Assembly: GCF_028416595.1 (NCBI RefSeq)
Contig: NZ_JAMQKC010000001.1
Location: 1 to 64,000, forward strand
From: Aquibacillus salsiterrae
GTDB taxonomy: Bacteria > Bacillota > Bacilli > Bacillales > Amphibacillaceae
DNA: 64,000 nucleotides
Direction of reading: 5' to 3'
The notes under the pieces were generated by a model. The model made no database searches and was not told the DNA's origin. It saw only the letters and a list, made by a program, of their open reading frames with translations. Numbering within the stretch: the first letter of the stretch is position 1; every line of letters begins with the position of its first letter. The position numbers were made by a program, and so were the translations under genes. Positions 35,056 to 43,161 of the stretch are shown here, piece after piece.

Positions 35056-35256
35056 ATGCAAAACGGAGTTGTAAAATGGTTTAATGCAGAAAAGGGTTAC
35101 GGATTTATCCAATTAGAAGAGGGAAATGATGTATTCGTACATTACTCCGCTATTCAAGAGGAAGGCTTTAAAACATTAGAAGAAGGCCAAGAAGTAACCT
35201 TTGAAGTTGTTGAAGGGGATCGTGGACCACAGGCAGCCAATGTTTCAAAAAAATAA
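35056..35256 (+). CDS. csp: cold-shock protein
   Basis: A 66-residue single-stranded nucleic-acid-binding OB-fold protein. The RNP1 motif KGYGFIQ and RNP2 motif VFVHYSAI are intact. ATG 35056 lies five bases after GGGAGGAG. It is close to B. subtilis CspB/C/D; which paralogue cannot be decided. A long 5' leader with a terminator-like hairpin suggests control at the RNA level, as in other cold-shock genes. Confidence 0.95.
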   Translation: MQNGVVKWFNAEKGYGFIQLEEGNDVFVHYSAIQEEGFKTLEEGQEVTFEVVEGDRGPQAANVSKK

Positions 35257-35266
35257 ATGAATCGAT

Positions 35267-35300
35267 ACAGCGGTAATCTGATAGGATTGCCGCTTTTTTT
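35267..35300 (+). terminator. csp terminator
   Basis: AGCGGTAATC (35269-35278) pairs with GATTGCCGCT (35285-35294), with one G-T pair, followed by TTTTTT. Confidence 0.9.
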
Positions 35301-35381
35301 CAAAAGATAAGAAAGTATAAAAAGATCCAAGAGCTGTCTAGCTCCGGGCGCCTACCCCGCCTGAGGTCTTGCGCTTTTCTT
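35301..35381 (+). repeat. dispersed hairpin repeat, short form with leader
   Basis: The leader AAGATAAGAAAGTATAAAAA and GATCCAAGAGCT is almost identical to that at 42887. It is followed by GTCTAGCTCCGGGCGCC, TACCCCGCCTGAGGTC and GCGCTTTTCTT. The inner hairpin is deleted. Confidence 0.85.
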
Positions 35382-35465
35382 AAGCTAGGAAATTATAATC
35401 CGCTTGATGTAGATAACATGTTAAGTCAGCTGCAGGTTGCCAATAGCAAAGAAAGGAGTTATTTT

Positions 35466-35846
35466 ATGCTAGAAGTATATACAGATGGTGCCTCTAGTGG
35501 TGACCCTGGTCCTAGTGGTGCTGGCATATATATTAAGAGTAAACAGGAAGAATACTCCATTCGATTAGGTAGCATGTCCAATCACGAGGCGGAATTGTGG
35601 GCAATCATTAAAGCGTTAGAAATATGTACAGAAAACTATCCAGATGAAATACTATCTTTTAGGTCTGATTCTAAACTAGCTGTCGATTTAATCGAAAAGG
35701 AATTTACCAAAAACCAAAAGTTCCTTCCGCTACTTGATAACATTTTAACGCTGTCAAAAGCTTTTCCGTTTTTTTTCATTAAATGGATACCCGAAAAACA
35801 AAATAAAACGGCGGATGTTCTAGCACGAAAAGCAATTCATCACTAA
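35466..35846 (+). CDS. ribonuclease HI family protein
   Basis: A 126-residue RNase H fold. The catalytic carboxylates are visible: YTDGASSGDPGPSG (Asp7), SNHEAELWAI (Glu), RSDSKLAV (Asp) and KTADVLARKA (Asp). All four acidic residues are present, so it should cleave RNA in RNA-DNA hybrids, unlike inactive relatives. B. subtilis has similar short proteins (YpeP, YpdQ). ATG 35466 follows AAAGGAG. Its stop codon overlaps the stop of the convergent gene by four bases. Confidence 0.88.
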   Translation: MLEVYTDGASSGDPGPSGAGIYIKSKQEEYSIRLGSMSNHEAELWAIIKALEICTENYPDEILSFRSDSKLAVDLIEKEFTKNQKFLPLLDNILTLSKAFPFFFIKWIPEKQNKTADVLARKAIHH

Positions 35847-36124
35847 GAAATAGCTAATAGACCTTTTTCTTTAAGAATTTGGTTTACGTCGCTATACGTA
35901 TAATTCGGTTCTTGAGTGAATAGTTCCAGTAGGCTTAAATAAAAACTACCATCAAAAGTCTGCTGGAATTGCAAGGTAACTCGGATAGACAAAATAACTT
36001 TCCAATCTGCTGCATTGGTATATTTTCTACCAAAGTAGATAAACTGTACTTCCTCATCAGCAAGTTTGAAACCTTTTGCCCACAAATCCTCTATATAATT
36101 AGCTAATAAGTCAATTTTCCCCAT
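35843..36124 (-). CDS. DUF6123-like hypothetical protein
   Basis: A 93-residue helical protein starting MGKIDLLANYIEDLWAKGFKL. The segment EEVQFIYFGRKYTNAADW and FDGSFYLSLLELF recalls the DUF6123 family of Bacillaceae, from memory. ATG 36124 lies six bases after GAGGGG; TTG 36130 is the alternative. The gene is convergent with, and overlaps, the RNase H gene by four bases. No function is assigned. Confidence 0.6.
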   Translation of the reverse strand: MGKIDLLANYIEDLWAKGFKLADEEVQFIYFGRKYTNAADWKVILSIRVTLQFQQTFDGSFYLSLLELFTQEPNYTYSDVNQILKEKGLLAIS

Positions 36125-36282
36125 AAGCAACCCCTCGTTTATTCCTAATACAAGTATAATAGGCGAACATCCGTTTGTCCACTATGTTTTAGCGGGATGA
36201 TCCGTTTGTCGTGATGATATAATTCCAAACTTACCTCCTCGGTCACTTGGATTGATTTGATTCATTAATTCGCTAAAATTTA

Positions 36283-36312
36283 AGCACACAACATAGGTTG
36301 TGTGCTTTTCCT
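36283..36312 (-). terminator. ypwA terminator
   Basis: A perfect 10-bp stem, AGCACACAAC (36283-36292) with GTTGTGTGCT (36297-36306). On the minus strand it is followed by TAAATTTT, and on the plus strand by TTTCC. Confidence 0.65.
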
Positions 36313-36331
36313 GTTTATTACGTTAAATGAT

Positions 36332-37822
36332 CTATAGCTGATAAATTTTGGTATATTTATCTGTTAAATAATTGATTAAGTACTGTGCATTTAACTGTTC
36401 ACCTGTTACTTCCGTCAACAGTTCCAAAGGTTTTTTCATTTTACCGTATTGGTGGATATGCCTAGCCAACCATGCTTTTATGTCAGTAAAATGACCACTT
36501 TGGATTAGGCTGTCAACCTGCAAATCTTTTTCCATTGCGTGATGAAATTGAGCAGCATACATATAGCCTAGCGCATAGGATGGGAAATAACCAAAATCAC
36601 CAGCAGACCAGTGAATGTCCTGTAAAATTCCTTCTTTATCAGATGGTGGCGTAATCCCAAGATATTCTGCCATCTTTTCGTTCCATAAATGTGGGAGGTC
36701 TTTCACCTTGATGTCACCGTTGATTAATGCCTTTTCTAACTCATAACGAATCATAATATGTAACGAATAGGTCATTTCATCTGCTTCAATCCGGATAAAT
36801 GAGGGTTTCACTTCATTTATTGCACCATAAAAATCGTTAAACGAGATTGACTGAAACGGTGAGGGGGCAATTTGCTTAAACACGTCATAATGGTTATCCC
36901 AAAAACCTTCATTTCTTGCGACAAAATTCTCCCAAAACAAGGATTGTGATTCATGAATTCCCATTGACGTACCTGTTGCTAATGGTGTTTTTGCTAGATT
37001 TTCAGCGATATTTTGTTCATAAAGCGCGTGACCACCTTCATGAATTGTTCCAAAAATCGCCATTCTAAAATCATTTTCATCGTATCGGGTTGTAACTCGG
37101 ACATCACTAGGGTTTAATGCAATCGCAAAAGGATGAATGGTTTCGTCTAATCTACCTGCGTCAAAATCGTAACCCATTCGTTTTAAAATTTCTAGGCTGA
37201 ATTTCTCCTGGCTTTCTTTCGGAAAATGATGTTTTAAAAGAGCTGAGTCAGGTTTCACAGTTGCATCGGTTACTTTACTTACAAGGTCTGTCAGCGCCTT
37301 TCTTAATGGTGGAAAGACAGTATCTAATGTTTCAGTCGTCATCCCTGGCTCATATAAATCAAGTAAGGCATCATAAATATTTTTTTCATATCCCCAGTAA
37401 TTAGCGAATTTCTTATTAAATTCAACTAACTGTTCCAAGTAAGGCTGTAATAAGCTAAAGTCATTTTTTTCCCTTGCCTCTTGCCAGACTGTTTCTGATT
37501 TAGATCGAACGGTAATAAATTCTTTATATTCTTGTTCTGGAATTTTACTATTTCGCTCGTAATCCTCCTGGCAAACTTCGATTGACTTTGCAATTATTTC
37601 ATCTTCTGTTTGTCCTTTTAAAGAATCAATGTAATATTTCATTTGATCTGAAGTAGAAAGCTGATGTAGTTTTTGTGATAACATCCCTATAACTTCGGAG
37701 CGTTGTTCTAACCCCTTTTTTGGTGCTTTCGTTCGTAAATCCCATTGAATCAAAGCTAATGCTTCTTCATACGCTTTTTGTTCCTTTAAAAACTCTAAAA
37801 ATTCGTGTTCCATTTCCTTCAT
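36332..37822 (-). CDS. ypwA: carboxypeptidase M32 (Taq type)
   Basis: A 496-residue zinc metallocarboxypeptidase. The active site TIHEGGHALYEQN (HExxH near residue 268) and HESQSLFWEN (third ligand Glu, near 297) are intact. The family removes C-terminal residues from peptides in the cytoplasm, with no signal peptide. B. subtilis YpwA has nearly the same length and locus. ATG 37822 follows GGGGAG by five bases. Confidence 0.94.
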   Translation of the reverse strand: MKEMEHEFLEFLKEQKAYEEALALIQWDLRTKAPKKGLEQRSEVIGMLSQKLHQLSTSDQMKYYIDSLKGQTEDEIIAKSIEVCQEDYERNSKIPEQEYKEFITVRSKSETVWQEAREKNDFSLLQPYLEQLVEFNKKFANYWGYEKNIYDALLDLYEPGMTTETLDTVFPPLRKALTDLVSKVTDATVKPDSALLKHHFPKESQEKFSLEILKRMGYDFDAGRLDETIHPFAIALNPSDVRVTTRYDENDFRMAIFGTIHEGGHALYEQNIAENLAKTPLATGTSMGIHESQSLFWENFVARNEGFWDNHYDVFKQIAPSPFQSISFNDFYGAINEVKPSFIRIEADEMTYSLHIMIRYELEKALINGDIKVKDLPHLWNEKMAEYLGITPPSDKEGILQDIHWSAGDFGYFPSYALGYMYAAQFHHAMEKDLQVDSLIQSGHFTDIKAWLARHIHQYGKMKKPLELLTEVTGEQLNAQYLINYLTDKYTKIYQL

Positions 37823-37906
37823 GTTTTCTCCCCATTTCTACCGACTTCGCACTATTAATCAGGGTACGTGTTGTTAAGAGATAAGAAAATAAATGTCAGA
37901 ACTAAT

Positions 37907-37928
37907 CCAGGCGCCCTCCGCTTTTCTA
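37907..37928 (+). repeat. dispersed hairpin repeat, remnant
   Basis: Only the closing arm (CCAGGCGCCCTCCGCTTTTC) remains, directly before the full copy at 37930. Confidence 0.65.
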
Positions 37929-37929
37929 T

Positions 37930-38045
37930 TGTCTAGCTCCAGCGCCTAGCACTTCGGGCATAAGTCAATCCCTTTTGTGGCACAGACTGCCACGTCAGGG
38001 CTTGGCTTATGCCTGTCTGTGCTGACCAGGCGCTTCCGCTTTTCT
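37930..38045 (+). repeat. dispersed hairpin repeat, full-length reference copy
   Basis: The nested pairs are AGCGCCT/AGGCGCT, AGCAC/GTGCT, CATAAG(T)CAA/TTG(G)CTTATG extended by CCC/GGG, and the apical GTGGCA/TGCCAC. It ends CCGCTTTTCTT. This is the best-paired copy for drawing the fold. Confidence 0.92.
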
Positions 38046-38046
38046 T

Positions 38047-38083
38047 GTTGTCTAGCTCCAGCGCCTAGCACTTCGGGCATAAG
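38047..38083 (+). repeat. dispersed hairpin repeat, truncated copy
   Basis: Repeats the first 36 bases of the preceding copy (GTCTAGCTCCAGCGCC to GGGCATAAG) and breaks off just before the stop codon of the methyltransferase gene. Confidence 0.85.
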
Positions 38084-38086
38084 TTT

Positions 38087-39211
38087 CTATTTACCAAAGT
38101 ATTGGTAATAGTCTGTTCGTATAAATCCGTTAAATAGTTTTCGTTTTTTGGTAGCTTCTCGGCCGAATAATGATTCGAATTTTTCATTTGATGTTAGGAT
38201 ATAGATGCTCCATGTTGGATACTTATTTAACACTTGGCCCAGTTCCTTGTACATTTTTTCTACTTCTAACCGGTCACCAATCCGCTCACCATATGGTGGG
38301 TTTGCAACTATATAGCCAGTGTCTGTTTTGGGGTTGAAATCCTTTGCTTGCATTTGCTTCCAACGAACTAAATCACCTAAACCAGCTTCAATCGCATTTT
38401 CTCTTGCTATATCAACCATCTGATGATCAATGTCAGAACCAGTGATATCCAACTGTTGATCATAATTAGCAAGGTCCTCCGCTTCTTCTAGAGCTTTCTC
38501 CCATAGCATTGGCGGGGTGATATCCCAATCTTCCGAGGCAAAGGAACGATTAAAGCCAGGTGCAATATTTTGACCAATTAATGCAGCTTCAATTGGAATC
38601 GTACCTGAACCACAAAAAGGATCGACAAATGGATTGGTAGGCTTCCAATTTGTTAAAAGAACAAGAGCAGCTGCTAATGTTTCTTTTAATGGTGCTTCCC
38701 CTTGTCCAACTCGATACCCTCTTCGATGTAAGCCTGTCCCAGAAGTGTCGATTGTCAGAGTCGCTATATCTTTATGAAGAGCGATTTCAGTCCGATAGAG
38801 TGCTCCCGTTTCCTCCATCCATGAGGCGACACCGTATTTTGTTTTCAGGCGTTCTGCAATAGCTTTTTTAACAATGGCTTGTGCATCTGGCACACTATGT
38901 AACGTTGATTTGACTGACTTACCGATAACTGGAAACTGCCCATCCTCTGGGATATACTGCTCCCAGTTAAGTGCCTTTGTTTTTTCAAATAATTCATCGA
39001 ACGTTTTTGCTTCAAATTCACCTACTAATACTTTTACTCTATCTGCTGTACGAAGCCACAAATTACATCTTGGAATTGCAAGTGCATCAGCTTCAAATGT
39101 TATTCGACCATTTTGGACAACTGGTTCGTACCCTAGATTTTTTACTTCCTGTGCAACAATTGACTCTAGCCCCATTGCTGCTGTTGCAATTATTGTAAAA
39201 TCTTTAGTCAT
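38087..39211 (-). CDS. ypsC: THUMP-domain rRNA guanine-N2 methyltransferase (RlmL/YpsC-like)
   Basis: A 374-residue RNA methyltransferase. A ferredoxin-like plus THUMP RNA-binding region covers residues about 1-160. A Rossmann methyltransferase domain follows, with FVDPFCGSGTIPIEA (SAM-binding motif I), GSDID (acidic motif II) and the catalytic VANPPYGER near 305. The family makes m2G in 23S rRNA. The locus (gpsB, rnpB, then this gene) matches B. subtilis ypsC. The start is ATG 39211. Confidence 0.92.
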   Translation of the reverse strand: MTKDFTIIATAAMGLESIVAQEVKNLGYEPVVQNGRITFEADALAIPRCNLWLRTADRVKVLVGEFEAKTFDELFEKTKALNWEQYIPEDGQFPVIGKSVKSTLHSVPDAQAIVKKAIAERLKTKYGVASWMEETGALYRTEIALHKDIATLTIDTSGTGLHRRGYRVGQGEAPLKETLAAALVLLTNWKPTNPFVDPFCGSGTIPIEAALIGQNIAPGFNRSFASEDWDITPPMLWEKALEEAEDLANYDQQLDITGSDIDHQMVDIARENAIEAGLGDLVRWKQMQAKDFNPKTDTGYIVANPPYGERIGDRLEVEKMYKELGQVLNKYPTWSIYILTSNEKFESLFGREATKKRKLFNGFIRTDYYQYFGK

Positions 39212-39283
39212 AATGCTTCCCTTCTTCCGAACATAACAAGACGTTAAAAAGATTCTCTTTCAAACACAGTGTTTGTTTTTTTG

Positions 39284-39328
39284 TGTAAAAAATACCCTTT
39301 CTAACATATCAGTTAGAAAGGGTATTTG
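39284..39328 (-). terminator. rnpB terminator
   Basis: A 16-bp perfect stem, AAATACCCTTTCTAAC (39290-39305) and its complement (39312-39327). On the minus strand it runs into TTTTTT. Confidence 0.93.
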
Positions 39329-39343
39329 TCTAATATTATATCA

Positions 39344-39745
39344 AGACCAAATGAATGTTTTGTAAGCCATGTTCTGTACTTTAGTACTACAAACGGTGGT
39401 CAGCCTCGTACATTAAGCAGTAATCATCTATCTACAAGCAAAGAGCTTGTCCCTTTTTCGGTTCCATTCCCTAATCAAGGATGCCCCTACCAATATTTGG
39501 GTTGCTCACTCGTGGGGTTTACCTCGTTCCACTCGTTTTGTTTCCAAAACGACTACGTCACTGTGGCACTTTCAAGGGTACTTGCACCATATCCAAAGAC
39601 TTAGGTGGTCTCCCTGCCGTTAACCAATGGCTACCTTGACTTATGACTTCGTCAAGCACGAACACTACAAGCGTCTCAGCCTGTGTGAGCATGGACTTTC
39701 CTCTACACATCAGATGTGCAGCGATTACTCAAACATTCATTTTGT
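39344..39745 (-). ncRNA. rnpB: RNase P RNA (type B)
   Basis: On the minus strand, conserved elements appear in order: GAGGAAAGTCCATGCTC (CR-I), the GTAGTGTTCGTGC region, GAAAGTGCCACAGTGACG, GTGGAACGAGGTAAACCCC, TAGATAGATGATT and GAACATGGCTTAC. The ends can pair (GAATGTTT with AAACATTC) as helix P1. The layout is that of the Bacillus type B RNA. It forms the catalytic subunit that trims tRNA 5' ends. The ends are estimated from the promoter and P1. Confidence 0.96.
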
Positions 39746-39751
39746 TTTACT

Positions 39752-39780
39752 ATTGTATTTGGTTTAGTTAATTAAGTCAA
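39752..39780 (-). promoter_or_regulatory. rnpB promoter
   Basis: On the minus strand: -35 TTGACT (39780-39775), 17-base spacer, -10 TACAAT (39757-39752). This predicts a transcript start near 39745, where the RNA begins. Confidence 0.85.
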
Positions 39781-39838
39781 CCATTGGATTATAGCATAAG
39801 GACAAGGATAGTTGCATTGGTAACTTTATGTAGCTAAA

Positions 39839-40138
39839 TTAATCGTCTGCAAATTTTTTTCCGAAAACAGCCTTCTCTAAATTAGACAATCTCTTCAAAA
39901 TATCATAATTAACTTGGTGGTTTGACGTAGTAGGTCTAGTTCTAGAAAGATCAGTTTGTTTCCGCAGTCGATCCATTTCTTGTTTTAATTTTTCCATTTC
40001 ATGTTGGAAACTTTCATAATCTTGAATCACAACATCTAAAAATTCATCTACTTCTTCTTGATTGTAGCCACGCATTGACGTCTTAAAGTTTTTTTCTAAT
40101 ATATCTTTTGTGTTTAATTGAATTCTATCTAATGACAT
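39839..40138 (-). CDS. gpsB: cell division regulator GpsB
   Basis: A 99-residue DivIVA-like protein that moves PBP1 between septum and side wall. The N-terminal membrane-binding domain has [28 protein letters not shown]; a coiled coil follows ([16 protein letters not shown]); the C-terminus [17 protein letters not shown] is the trimerisation helix. Its client ponA lies 5 kb away. ATG 40138 is preceded by GAGGTG. Confidence 0.96.
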   Translation of the reverse strand: MSLDRIQLNTKDILEKNFKTSMRGYNQEEVDEFLDVVIQDYESFQHEMEKLKQEMDRLRKQTDLSRTRPTTSNHQVNYDILKRLSNLEKAVFGKKFADD

Positions 40139-40199
40139 TCATTTTCACCTCATATTTCGCACAACTTATTTATTATTTTTTCAAATTAATGGCCAAATG

Positions 40200-40766
40200 T
40201 CAATCATCTTCATAATTAGTGATGTTTTGGTCGATAAATTCCTGTACGATCTCTTCTAAATCAAACGGCGTTATGGTAAGAATTGGGTACTCACTTCGAC
40301 TACTCTCAGCTTGTGCTTCCTCTAAGAAAAAGCGAATGCTTCCGGGATTTTCCTCGTCGATTAACAGTAAACAACCATCGCTTTTGTTGATGAGCCATTT
40401 ATCCCTCGCTTTAAACTGGAACGGTCCTTTATATTCTCCACTGTACAAACATTGAAAAAAATCTACGACTAAACTAATTTCCTGAAAAACGTTTTGATAA
40501 TGTTCTGGCCACCGAGTCTCTTGACCTTCAAAGGGTGGAACAACCCCTACCTTTATATCGTATTCGTCTTTTAAGTCTAAAATGACTTCCACAGTCCAAA
40601 GCTCTACCCCCATTTGTCCGGAAACTAACACCCATTCTAGCCCATCATCGATCAAGGAGATTATTTTTTTCCTAATTGCTGCTTTGATAAAAGCAATTTT
40701 TTTATCGTTTGGATTATATATATTCATCTCGATTGGTTTATAACCAGTTACCGTAACAATTCTCAC
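40200..40766 (-). CDS. ypsA: YpsA family protein (DUF1273, SLOG superfamily)
   Basis: A 188-residue Rossmann-like protein. VTVTGYKP near the start and WVLVSGQMGVELWTVEV (near residues 45-60) form the nucleotide-binding pattern. B. subtilis and S. aureus YpsA affect cell division; the bound ligand is unknown. I chose GTG 40766 (AAGGGTG nine bases upstream), which aligns with B. subtilis YpsA. It is next to gpsB, as in B. subtilis. Confidence 0.9.
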   Translation of the reverse strand: MRIVTVTGYKPIEMNIYNPNDKKIAFIKAAIRKKIISLIDDGLEWVLVSGQMGVELWTVEVILDLKDEYDIKVGVVPPFEGQETRWPEHYQNVFQEISLVVDFFQCLYSGEYKGPFQFKARDKWLINKSDGCLLLIDEENPGSIRFFLEEAQAESSRSEYPILTITPFDLEEIVQEFIDQNITNYEDD

Positions 40767-40798
40767 AACAGCAAACACCCTTACTCACTAATTTTACT

Positions 40799-40910
40799 AA
40801 GAAAAGCACAGGGCGCCTTGGTCACCCCCGACAAGCTTTTTTGCTTAAGACCTCGAGGAGGTAGGTGCCCGGAGCTAGACAGCTCTTGGATTTTTTTTAC
40901 TTTCTTGTCT
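40799..40910 (-). repeat. dispersed hairpin repeat, intermediate form with leader
   Basis: The minus strand reads leader, CCAAGAGCTGTCTAGCTCC, GGGCACC, TCGAGGTCTTAAGC, AAAAAAGCTTGTCGGGGG, then AAGGCGCCCTGTGCTTTTCTT. Half the inner hairpin is lost. It lies upstream of ypsA. Confidence 0.8.
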
Positions 40911-40913
40911 TTA

Positions 40914-40943
40914 TAAAAAAGGCTAGGGTATCCTAGCCTTTTC
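40914..40943 (-). terminator. terminator of the cotD-like gene
   Basis: AAAAGGCTAGG (40917-40927) pairs with CCTAGCCTTTT around GTAT. The plus-strand A-run gives the minus-strand T-tract. Confidence 0.9.
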
Positions 40944-40951
40944 GTCAACTA

Positions 40952-41320
40952 TTATCTGCGTCCTCGAATACTTCTAGGTCCAATCGCATTAGGATTGAAT
41001 CCTGGAACTGCACCAGGTGCTGGTGGTGCAGGAACTCCTGGGTATGGGTTTACTGGTACATTTGGTCTTGGAGGTGTTGGAACGTGATAAGAACCAGCAT
41101 AAAAGTCTACACTATCAACTTCATTAGCATAAGAAGTGGAATGTGGATAAACATGTGCGTTTTTAATTAGATGGTGATTTACAACTGTAGTATGCGATGG
41201 GTGTACATGTTCTACTGTGTTCTCACTACATGTGTGAACCTCGTTATATTTTGTTGGATACACCACCTCCTCTACCGGGTGATGGCAACCATGATGAAAT
41301 CCATAGGGTTTGTGACTCAT
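40952..41320 (-). CDS. cotD: spore coat protein, CotD family
   Basis: A 122-residue His-rich coat protein. The family core HVHPSHTTVVNHHLIKNAHVYPHSTS is present; a Pro-rich tail (VPTPPRPNVPVNPYPG) ends in RSIRGRR. Unlike B. subtilis CotD it has only two cysteines. A role in the inner coat is expected. The locus, next to ypsA/gpsB, matches B. subtilis. Confidence 0.9.
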   Translation of the reverse strand: MSHKPYGFHHGCHHPVEEVVYPTKYNEVHTCSENTVEHVHPSHTTVVNHHLIKNAHVYPHSTSYANEVDSVDFYAGSYHVPTPPRPNVPVNPYPGVPAPPAPGAVPGFNPNAIGPRSIRGRR

Positions 41321-41409
41321 GATAAATCTCCTTTCTTTCTTTATTCTCTAATAACCTATGTAAGAGAAAGGAGCCTTGTCAGAGACAACCACCTATTTTG
41401 ATGATTTTT

Positions 41410-42212
<803 letters not shown>

Positions 42213-42238
42213 TTCCCACCCTTCTTTACTAATCTAAC

Positions 42239-42562
42239 TCATTTTCGGGCGAATTGCATTTTTTTGAACCAATTAAGTAATGGATTGTTCGATTGGACAA
42301 ATGATGTTACTTGTGTTTTTTCATTTCTAGATGTTTGTATTTTAACTTTTTTTAATTCTTGATGCAGTTCGACAATCTCATCTTGTAACGCTTCAATTTC
42401 TTGTCGATGTGCTAAAGCCATTGTCAAAACAACTTCATCAGCCTTCGTTGATAGTCGTTGATCAATCAATCGGATCCGATCCGCTAATTCTACATATGCT
42501 CTTTCAAATTCTTTTTTTGAAACTGTATGATTAGTATTCTGTTCATGTTTAGATGTTAACAT
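42239..42562 (-). CDS. coiled-coil hypothetical protein
   Basis: A 107-residue protein with a heptad-rich helix from about residue 15 to 78 (RIRLIDQRLSTKADEVVLTM, EIEALQDEIVELHQELKKV) and a basic C-terminus, NWFKKMQFARK. ATG 42562 is ten bases after AAGGAGG. I do not recognise the family. It lies 26 bases upstream of yppE and is likely co-transcribed. Confidence 0.65.
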   Translation of the reverse strand: MLTSKHEQNTNHTVSKKEFERAYVELADRIRLIDQRLSTKADEVVLTMALAHRQEIEALQDEIVELHQELKKVKIQTSRNEKTQVTSFVQSNNPLLNWFKKMQFARK

Positions 42563-42726
42563 TCACATAGAACCTCCTTATAACCTGCTTAACTTTAGTA
42601 TTCGCGATGTTCTGCGCTTCCCCTTCCTTGCCGACAAAACTAGAAGAAATCATACATTTTTAGTGGAAATACGCTGTATTTTTTAACGGTAATTGCTTCA
42701 CAATAAGATGGAAGGAGGGATATGAA

Positions 42727-42840
42727 GTGAACAAAAAAGCGAAATTTAATGACAAAAAAAACAATGTTAAAAAAGAAGAGGAAAAGAAAACAGGTTATGG
42801 CGATAAAAAGTTAGAAGGACCAGATCGTCCGTCTGTCTAA
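42727..42840 (+). CDS. sspM: small acid-soluble spore protein M
   Basis: A 37-residue Lys-rich peptide from GTG 42727, eight bases after AAGGAGG. The C-terminus YGDKKLEGPDRPSV matches the end of B. subtilis SspM (LDKKLGGPNRPST), a minor spore protein made in the forespore. The locus, beside the yppC block, also agrees. It is followed at once by a strong terminator. It has no membrane segment, and its exact role in spores is unknown. Confidence 0.8.
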   Translation: MNKKAKFNDKKNNVKKEEEKKTGYGDKKLEGPDRPSV

Positions 42841-42851
42841 CGCACGCACTA

Positions 42852-42887
42852 AGAAACCCTTTGTATGTTGATACAAAGGGTTTTTTT
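42852..42887 (+). terminator. sspM terminator
   Basis: AAACCCTTTGTAT (42854-42866) pairs with ATACAAAGGGTTT around GTTG, followed by TTTT. Confidence 0.93.
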
Positions 42888-43041
42888 AAAAGATAAGAAA
42901 GTATAAAAAGATCCAAGATCTGTCTAGCTCCACCGCCTACCCCCCTCGAGGTCGTAAGTCATTCCTCTCCATGGCATAGAACGCCATTACGCGGATTGAC
43001 TTACGCTTGTCGGGGGTGAACAAGGCGCTTACGCTTTCTTT
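42887..43041 (+). repeat. dispersed hairpin repeat with leader, first tandem copy
   Basis: The leader AAGATAAGAAAGTATAAAAA precedes GTCTAGCTCCACCGCC. Pairs: ACCCCC/GGGGGT, GTAAGTCA/TGACTTAC, ATGGC/GCCAT. The outer arm has one mismatch (ACCGCCT against AGGCGCT). Confidence 0.92.
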
Positions 43042-43161
43042 AGTCTAGCTCCACCGCCTACCCCCTCGAGGTCGTAAGTCATTCCTCTCCATGGCATAGA
43101 ACGCCATTACGCGGATTGACTTACGCTTGTCGGGGGTGAACAAGGCGCTTACGCTTTCTTA
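43042..43161 (+). repeat. dispersed hairpin repeat, second tandem copy
   Basis: Nearly identical to the preceding copy, at a 121-base offset and without the leader. Its end lies inside the yppC reading frame and supplies the last three sense codons and the stop. Confidence 0.92.

Noticed and set aside
42921-43161. Tandem near-identical units as a possible CRISPR array
   Set aside because: There are only two units of about 120 bases, with no short repeat and variable spacer pattern and no cas genes.
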